From contig JBBIRM010000093.1 in NCBI GenBank assembly GCA_037441765.1, forward strand, positions 1 to 10,720: DNA of 10,720 nt, in the 5' to 3' direction. A program made the translations under genes and the position numbers. Shown piece by piece: positions 6,347 to 10,720 of the stretch (its first letter is position 1; every line of letters begins with the position of its first letter). The notes under the pieces were generated by a model. It was not told where the DNA came from. It ran no database searches and saw nothing but the letters and a program-made list of their open reading frames with translations. Source of the DNA: JBBIRM01 sp037441765. Lineage in GTDB: Bacteria; Desulfobacterota; BSN033; UBA1163.

Positions 6347-7627
6347 ATGTCCACGATTGTAAAGGTTATTGGAAGGGAGATTATTGATTCAAGAGGAAAT
6401 CCAACCATTGAGGTGGAGGTATTCCTGGAAAACGGAATTACAGGAAGGGCCTCCATTCCCTCTGGTGCATCCACAGGTCGCCACGAGGCCTTAGAACTAA
6501 GGGATAAGAATCCTAAGCGATACCTTGGGAAAGGGGTTCTGAAGGCGGTTCGTAAGATCCATCAGGAGATTGGGCCAAAACTCTTAGGAATGAATGTTCT
6601 CGATCAAAAGGCGATCGATGAAGCATTAATCCAATGGGACGGGACTCCAAATAAAATTCACTTGGGGAGCAATGCGATCCTCGGGGTTTCCTTGGCCTGT
6701 GCAAAGGCATCTTCAAATTTTTTAGGACTTCCCCTTTATCAACATCTCGGGGGCCTCTCTGCAACAAGGCTTCCCCTTCCTATGCTGAATATACTGAATG
6801 GGGGAGCCCATGCCGACAATAATCTTGATCTGCAGGAATTTATGATTTTACCGGTTGGGGCAAAGAGCTTCAGAGAAGCCCTCCGAATGGGGGTGGAGGT
6901 CTACCATCATCTCAAGGCCGTCCTCAAGAGCAAGGGATATAAAACCTCTGTAGGAGATGAGGGAGGATTTGCTCCTGACCTTCGTTCAAATGAGGAGGCT
7001 TTATCGCTCATCTTGGAAGCCATTGAAAAGTCAAACTATCGTCCAGGGAAAGAGGTAGCCATTGGTATTGATTCAGCAGCCAGCGAGTTCTACCATAAAG
7101 GAAACTACTTTTTAAAAGCAGAGAGAAAATCAAAAAAGACCACAGGTGAAATGATCGATTACTATGAAAGTTTGCTCAATAGATTCCCAATCCTATCTAT
7201 CGAAGACGGCCTTTCGGAAGACGACTGGGAGGGCTGGAAGGCCTTGACCGCTCGATTGGGGGAAAGGGTTCAACTGGTGGGAGACGATATCTTTGTCACA
7301 AATCTTCACCGCCTGATGAGGGGAATTCGGGAAAAAGTAGCCAATGCCATTCTCATTAAACCCAATCAGATTGGAACATTGACCGAGACGCTTGAAGTGA
7401 TTGACCTGGCCAAAAGATCTAGCTATCGAACTATTATTTCCCACCGTTCAGGTGAAACGGAGGATACCACCATCTCTGACTTGGCAGTGGGGGTCAATGC
7501 TGGTCAGATCAAGGCAGGGGCTCCCTCAAGAACAGAGAGGGTGGCAAAATACAATCAATTGATTCGGATTGAAGAGGAACTGGGTAAAAGGGCCATCTAT
7601 GCGCCTCCTCTCGAATGGAAAAAATAA
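6347..7627 (+). CDS. eno: Enolase (phosphopyruvate hydratase)
   Basis: Enolase interconverts 2-phosphoglycerate and phosphoenolpyruvate in glycolysis and gluconeogenesis. The 426-residue protein is of usual length and has all the key residues: the PSGASTG loop (38-44), His155, Glu205 in GDEGG, metal ligands Asp242, Glu286 and Asp313, catalytic Lys338 in LIKPNQIGT, and Lys389 in the C-terminal block. SHRSGETED (365-373) is intact. An ATG at 6326 overlaps the pgsA stop, but I chose 6347: it has a strong AGGAGG site at 6335-6340 six bases upstream, and MSTIVKVIGREIIDSRGNPT is the normal enolase N-terminus. Its distance from pgsA suggests cotranscription. Nothing unusual is visible. Confidence 0.98.
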   Translation: MSTIVKVIGREIIDSRGNPTIEVEVFLENGITGRASIPSGASTGRHEALELRDKNPKRYLGKGVLKAVRKIHQEIGPKLLGMNVLDQKAIDEALIQWDGTPNKIHLGSNAILGVSLACAKASSNFLGLPLYQHLGGLSATRLPLPMLNILNGGAHADNNLDLQEFMILPVGAKSFREALRMGVEVYHHLKAVLKSKGYKTSVGDEGGFAPDLRSNEEALSLILEAIEKSNYRPGKEVAIGIDSAASEFYHKGNYFLKAERKSKKTTGEMIDYYESLLNRFPILSIEDGLSEDDWEGWKALTARLGERVQLVGDDIFVTNLHRLMRGIREKVANAILIKPNQIGTLTETLEVIDLAKRSSYRTIISHRSGETEDTTISDLAVGVNAGQIKAGAPSRTERVAKYNQLIRIEEELGKRAIYAPPLEWKK

Positions 7628-7629
7628 GT

Positions 7630-7665
7630 ATCTGGAGTCTGAAGTCCCTGCCCTCGGTTGGCAGG
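7630..7665 (+). repeat. Short heptad run and 6-bp hairpin between eno and the ligase gene
   Basis: The gap after eno holds three successive 7-base units (ATCTGGA, GTCTGAA, GTCCCTG; 7630-7650). They overlap a hairpin in which CCTGCC (7647-7652) pairs with GGCAGG (7660-7665) around a seven-base loop. No T-run follows, so a standard terminator is unlikely. The composition is more GC-rich than the other gaps. It may be a remnant of a second dispersed intergenic repeat, but a single copy cannot show that. Confidence 0.3.
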
Positions 7666-7689
7666 CGGAATTTGCAATGAGGGGATACG

Positions 7690-9012
7690 ATGAAGATAAG
7701 GAAATATTTCGATCCTGAAATTGAAATGATGGATAGGGAGGAGTTAGAGGCCCTCCAACTCTATCAACTCAAAATTCAGTTGAGGAGATGTTATAGGTAT
7801 TCTGAATTTTATAAAGAAAAGTTTAAAAAGGCTGGAATTCGACCTGATGACATTCAATCCTTAGAAGATATTGTCCATCTACCTTTTATTACGAAAGAGG
7901 AGATTCGAGAGGAACAAAAGGCCTTTCCACATTTTGGGAGATATACCGTGGCACCTCCCGAGAGTTGGGCAGAACTTCGTCCCTCTCTTGGAACCACTGG
8001 CCCTCCCATCAATACCATCTGGTCCCATGAAGATGTTAAGCGAATCTCAAGATGGACTGCCAGAACGATGTGGACCTTTGGCGTCAGACCTGGTGACATC
8101 ATTCAGAACGGCTTCGGTTATGGCATTTGGGTGGCAGGGATCTCCGTCCACTATGCGGCAAGAGAGTTGGGGTGCTTCGTCATTCCTGTAGGAGCGACGA
8201 AAAGCGAACATCAGGTTGACTACTTTCTTAACCCTGGTTCCACGGTGCTTCTATGTACCCCTTCGTATGCCTTAAATATTGCAGACCAATTGAACCAAAA
8301 GGGGATTTCACCTGATGAGATTCCTTTGAGGATAGGCTGTTTTGGAGGAGAGGCGGGCGCTGAAGTCTCTTCGACAAGAAAGAGGATTGAGGAGGGATTG
8401 GGAATTGAAGCCTTTGATTGCTACGGGATCACTGAAATCGGCCCTATCTTGGCAACGGAATGTAACCAGAAGGCAGGGGTTCACTGGATTGAAGACCATA
8501 TACTGGTGGAGGTGATAGACCCTGAAACAAAGAAACCATGCAGTCCTGGGGAAACAGGGGTTCTTGTTCTTACGCATTTGACAAAAGAAGCCACTCCACT
8601 GATCCGGTTCTGGACCAATGATATTACAAAATTGGATAAAAGAAAATGTAAGTGTGGGAGAACCCATGCCCGCTCTCCAGGGGGGATTTTGGGAAGGATT
8701 GAGGATAGGATTCAAATTGACGGGCATTTCTTTTTCCCTTCTCAAATTGAGAACATTGTTAGAGGTTTCAATGAACTCTCCCATGAGTTCTACATTGAAT
8801 TGGTCAAAGACCCCGAGTCGGGAAAAGATAGGTTTATCCTTACTATAGAGTGCTTAAGAGATGAAGATAGGCCGAAAGTCTCTTCAAAATTAGAAATTGA
8901 ATTGAAGAAACAGTTTAAATTTATCCCTGAATTAAAGATCGTTTCTCCTGGTACTCTAAAACGGACCCTTTTTAAATCAAAACGTGTCATCGATCACAGG
9001 GAGAAAAAATGA
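7690..9012 (+). CDS. Phenylacetate-CoA ligase family protein (adenylate-forming acyl-CoA ligase)
   Basis: The 440-residue product fits the PaaK family, which adenylates a carboxylic acid with ATP and transfers it to CoA in the cytoplasm. Visible motifs, in order: SLGTTGPP (99-106, phosphate loop), YGITEIGP (245-252), RFWTNDIT (306-313) with the expected ribose-binding Asp311, CKCGRTH (320-326), FFFPSQIE (347-354), and a C-terminal KSKRV (429-433) that should hold the catalytic lysine. Some blocks differ from typical PaaK: RFWTND replaces RYRTRD-like sequence, and the hinge reads GRIEDRIQIDGH rather than GRSDDMLIIRG. The substrate is therefore unknown; phenylacetate, benzoate-like or other acids are possible. 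The start has a GAGGGG site (7679-7684) five bases upstream. The binding-protein gene and permease downstream suggest coupled uptake and activation. I give no gene symbol because the substrate is unproven. Confidence 0.88.
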   Translation: MKIRKYFDPEIEMMDREELEALQLYQLKIQLRRCYRYSEFYKEKFKKAGIRPDDIQSLEDIVHLPFITKEEIREEQKAFPHFGRYTVAPPESWAELRPSLGTTGPPINTIWSHEDVKRISRWTARTMWTFGVRPGDIIQNGFGYGIWVAGISVHYAARELGCFVIPVGATKSEHQVDYFLNPGSTVLLCTPSYALNIADQLNQKGISPDEIPLRIGCFGGEAGAEVSSTRKRIEEGLGIEAFDCYGITEIGPILATECNQKAGVHWIEDHILVEVIDPETKKPCSPGETGVLVLTHLTKEATPLIRFWTNDITKLDKRKCKCGRTHARSPGGILGRIEDRIQIDGHFFFPSQIENIVRGFNELSHEFYIELVKDPESGKDRFILTIECLRDEDRPKVSSKLEIELKKQFKFIPELKIVSPGTLKRTLFKSKRVIDHREKK

Positions 9013-9040
9013 CAATGGTCCCTTAAAATTCTATGAAAGA

Positions 9041-9099
9041 CTGGGGAGGTAATGTTCAAAACCCTTCGAATGTGGGATTTTTCACCTCAAACTCCCCAG
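9041..9099 (+). promoter_or_regulatory. Long stem-loop after the ligase gene
   Basis: CTGGGGAG (9041-9048) pairs perfectly with CTCCCCAG (9092-9099). Inside, AAAACCC (9058-9064) can pair with GGG-A-TTTT (9074-9081) with one bulged A. The outer arms share TGGGGAGG and CTCCCCA with the stem-loop at 10514-10565. No T-run follows (GTTAAAAATCC), so an intrinsic terminator is not supported. It may protect the 3' end of the ligase message or be a mobile-repeat remnant. Confidence 0.5.
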
Positions 9100-9143
9100 G
9101 TTAAAAATCCTTCCGACTTTTAAGTTGACAAAAACTAATTAAT

Positions 9144-9171
9144 TTGATAATTCCTAATTCAATCTTATAAT
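9144..9171 (+). promoter_or_regulatory. Candidate sigma-70 promoter of the binding-protein gene
   Basis: TTGATA (9144-9149) lies 16 bases before a perfect TATAAT (9166-9171), so transcription should start near 9177-9180. A second, overlapping pair (TTGACA at 9125-9130 with GATAAT at 9146-9151, 15-base spacer) is weaker in spacing. The 207-base gap, AT-rich and gene-free, fits a separate promoter here. Consensus matches are visible; activity is inferred. Confidence 0.55.
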
Positions 9172-9172
9172 T

Positions 9173-9201
9173 ACCCTTACCAAGAATACGGAGGTAAGGG
9201 T
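9173..9201 (+). promoter_or_regulatory. Perfect 9-bp dyad at the expected transcription start (candidate operator)
   Basis: ACCCTTACC (9173-9181) is the exact reverse complement of GGTAAGGGT (9193-9201), separated by 11 bases. The left arm begins two bases after the TATAAT box and spans the predicted start point, so an RNA hairpin from that promoter would lose part of its left arm. A repressor operator therefore fits better than an attenuator, though an upstream start would permit a hairpin. The true ribosome binding site, AAAGGAGGG (9205-9213), lies just after the dyad. Confidence 0.5.
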
Positions 9202-9219
9202 TAGAAAGGAGGGATAAAA

Positions 9220-10503
9220 ATGGCTAAGAAAATCACCAGAAGGAATTTTTTAAAGAACGTAGTGGTTGGAGGAGTGACCATAGGGAGTGGATTGGGAGGG
9301 TACAAGATTACATATGGTCAGGCTAAGAAACCTTCAGGCCCTATCAAGATTGGTGGGCAGGGGGCTATTTCAGGAGCACATGCGGATTATGGGTGGCAGA
9401 TGATGGCAGGGGCCACATTGGCAATTGAGGAGATTAATGCGAAAGGCGGGATCTTGCGCCGAAAACTTGAATTGAAATTTATGGATGAGGAACTCAAACC
9501 TGCCACAGCGGTAAAGAATGCAAGATATTTGGTGACTGATTGGGGAGCTGACTTTCTTTTTGGGATAGACTCGAGCGGAAGTGCTATGGCTGTAGGTCCT
9601 GTCCTTCCCGAATTAGACCGTCTTTGCTTCTTTTGCCACGCCGCCACTCACCGTTTGACCGAAGAGTTAGTCGCTGGTAAAGGAATTAAACAGATTTTTA
9701 GAATGGTAGCCCCTGTTTATCAGGATTCGCTGGCCGCCTGGGTCTTTAAAGACAATCCAGAAATTAAGCGATGGGCTGGGATTAACTGCGATTATGAATA
9801 TGGATATGTCGCCTGGAATCTTTTTAAAGAGAATATAAGGAAGTTTCGGCCAGATGTTGAATTTGTAGCAGCGGCCTGGGCTCCCTTCTGGACAATGGAC
9901 TTCTCATCACACATCGCTGCTGTAATGGCTGAAAAACCTGATGCCATCTTTTCAACTCCCTGGGCAGGCGAAGGCGTGATGCTCTTAAGACAAGCCTTGA
10001 TGCTTGGAGTTTTCGACAAAATTCAGGCATGGTGGCAAGCAATGGGAGGTTCTGTGGATCTCCTCGAGGGAATTTCGAGGGAAGTGGCTGCAGATAAATT
10101 CAAAGGGAAACTTTGGGCAACAGCGAGATACATCCATAATTATCCCCAAACGCCAGAAAATAAGGCATTTGTACATGCCTTTAGAAAAAGATGGGGGAAG
10201 TATCCTAACTACTCCGCAGAGGCAAGTTATTCAACCATCTATGCAATCAAGGCAGGTGCAGAAAAAGCAAAAAGCCTCGAGACAGCTAAGGTGAGGGAGG
10301 CTCTGGAGGGAATGGAACTAAAGACACCAGGGGGAATCCGTTTGTTAAGAAAAGAGGATCATCAGGCGATATATACTGTCCCTGCGGGAAAAGTGATCCA
10401 TAGCCCTGACTATCCCATCCCGATCCTTGGAGACTTGAGGGTGATTCCAGCAAAAGAGTATTTCCGGCACCCGCCCTTTACTCCTGTGGCGGCAACCAAA
10501 TAA
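9220..10503 (+). CDS. Tat-exported substrate-binding protein of a branched-chain amino acid-type ABC transporter
   Basis: The 427-residue product resembles type I periplasmic binding proteins (Peripla_BP_6/LivK group) that deliver amino acids, amides, aromatic acids or other small ligands to Liv-type permeases. The N-terminus is a Tat signal: TRRNFLK (6-12), a Gly/Val-rich hydrophobic stretch (14-27) and probable cleavage after YGQA (35). No lipobox cysteine is present. The mature protein opens PIKIGGQGAISG (41-52), then GATLAIEEINAKGG (64-77), as in the family. The ligand cannot be read from sequence. The ATG has AAAGGAGGG (9205-9213) six bases upstream. It sits after a CoA ligase and before a livH-like gene, so the transported compound may be the ligase substrate. 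Stem-loops lie on both sides of the gene. Confidence 0.9.
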   Translation: MAKKITRRNFLKNVVVGGVTIGSGLGGYKITYGQAKKPSGPIKIGGQGAISGAHADYGWQMMAGATLAIEEINAKGGILRRKLELKFMDEELKPATAVKNARYLVTDWGADFLFGIDSSGSAMAVGPVLPELDRLCFFCHAATHRLTEELVAGKGIKQIFRMVAPVYQDSLAAWVFKDNPEIKRWAGINCDYEYGYVAWNLFKENIRKFRPDVEFVAAAWAPFWTMDFSSHIAAVMAEKPDAIFSTPWAGEGVMLLRQALMLGVFDKIQAWWQAMGGSVDLLEGISREVAADKFKGKLWATARYIHNYPQTPENKAFVHAFRKRWGKYPNYSAEASYSTIYAIKAGAEKAKSLETAKVREALEGMELKTPGGIRLLRKEDHQAIYTVPAGKVIHSPDYPIPILGDLRVIPAKEYFRHPPFTPVAATK

Positions 10504-10513
10504 TTGTCGCATA

Positions 10514-10565
10514 AATTGGGGAGGAAGGTCTCTAATTCAGTAATAAATGGGACCCCTCCCCAATT
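10514..10565 (+). promoter_or_regulatory. Long stem-loop between the binding-protein and permease genes
   Basis: AATTGGGGAGG (10514-10524) pairs perfectly with CCTCCCCAATT (10555-10565). After a two-base bulge, GGTC (10527-10530) pairs with GACC (10551-10554), giving 15 pairs around a 20-base loop. It starts 11 bases after the stop codon. No T-run follows, so full termination is not predicted. Stem-loops placed after binding-protein genes are known in other ABC operons to stabilise that part of the message, so the binding protein is made in excess over the permeases; that role is inferred here. Confidence 0.6.
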
Positions 10566-10568
10566 AAA

Positions 10569-10629
10569 ATTCGAAATTCGAATATCGGAAACTCTAAACA
10601 AATTCGAATTTCGCATTTCGTGCTTCGTA
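10569..10629 (+). repeat. Heptad-periodic intergenic element, copy 2 (best preserved)
   Basis: Seven-base units run in phase: ATTCGAA (10569-10575), ATTCGAA (10576-10582), TATCGGA (10583-10589). After a 12-base spacer (10590-10601) come ATTCGAA (10602-10608), TTTCGCA (10609-10615), TTTCGTG (10616-10622) and CTTCGTA (10623-10629). The consensus is near NTTCGNN. It lies directly after the stem-loop and ends 15 bases before the livH ATG. Copies with the same orientation are at 2769-2808 and, weakly, 5754-5779. I recall similar ATTCGAA-rich runs in intergenic DNA of some anaerobic proteobacteria-like genomes, but cannot check this here. Confidence 0.65.
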
Positions 10630-10644
10630 TTAAATTTTTAAAAG

Positions 10645-10720
10645 ATGCTTGAAAAAATACTTTTTCAGGGACTCATCGGTTTAAGTTTTTCCATGTACCT
10701 CTGGCTCCTCGCTGCTGGAT
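10645..10720 (+). CDS. Branched-chain amino acid-type ABC transporter permease (LivH-like), 5' part only
   Basis: Only 25 codons are visible before the window ends: MLEKILFQGLIGLSF, then SMYLWLLAAG. This resembles the N-terminal end and first membrane helix of LivH-type permeases, which form the inner-membrane channel with LivM and are driven by LivG and LivF. An in-frame stop (10639-10641) lies just upstream, so ATG 10645 is the first possible ATG. The Shine-Dalgarno site is poor (AAAAG). Position after a binding-protein gene supports the call; livM, livG and livF would be expected beyond the window. The short length limits confidence. Confidence 0.72.
   Translation, partial: MLEKILFQGLIGLSFSMYLWLLAAG

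Noticed and set aside
8308..8784. A 158-codon open frame on the minus strand inside the ligase gene.
   Set aside because: The ligase motifs on the + strand run straight through this stretch, and the minus-strand product shows no recognisable domain.
9013..9219. A possible small leader peptide using the GGAGG at 9190-9194.
   Set aside because: No start codon at suitable spacing is followed by an open frame; the GGAGG is part of the dyad region.
10504..10644. The stem-loop after the binding-protein gene read as an intrinsic terminator.
   Set aside because: No T-run follows on either strand, and the permease gene downstream has no clear promoter of its own.

Overview
The window reads as a bacterial chromosome segment of moderate GC content (mid-40s percent by eye), with every recognisable gene on the + strand. 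Gene order and content suggest a Gram-negative anaerobe, possibly of the Desulfobacterota or a related deep lineage. The grounds are queA-tgt-yajC in a row, an rpsF-ssb-rpsR-rplI-dnaB block, and a phenylacetate-CoA-ligase-type enzyme beside a Liv-type ABC transporter. The taxonomy is inference. The coding regions look intact, and I see no phage, insertion sequence, CRISPR array, tRNA or rRNA.

Layout. Bases 1-142 hold a non-coding leader with a two-part hairpin. queA and tgt (143-2403) make queuosine in tRNA. yajC (2427-2756) encodes the Sec accessory membrane protein, but its usual partners secD and secF do not follow. Bases 2876-5706 are a tightly packed ribosome/replication operon: S6, an SSB/PriB-like OB-fold protein, S18, L9 and the replicative helicase DnaB. 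pgsA (phospholipid synthesis) and eno (glycolysis) follow. From 7690 the content turns catabolic: an acyl-CoA ligase of the PaaK family, a Tat-exported substrate-binding protein with its own promoter region, and the first 25 codons of a LivH-type permease cut by the window edge. The last three probably take up an organic acid, perhaps an aromatic one, and activate it to its CoA thioester.

The genes are mostly ordinary, so the notable signals lie in the gaps. (1) A degenerate heptad-periodic element (consensus near NTTCGNN) appears in the same orientation in three intergenic gaps: yajC-rpsF, dnaB-pgsA and the gap before livH. Two copies share the layout of three heptads, a 12-base spacer, then more heptads. 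(2) Two long stem-loops with nearly the same arms (TGGGGAGG / CTCCCCA) bracket the binding-protein gene. (3) A strong promoter-like sequence runs straight into a perfect 9-bp dyad just before the binding-protein gene, which suggests an operator. I did not find a clear undescribed gene system. The non-coding elements and the divergent ligase-transporter pair are the best leads.
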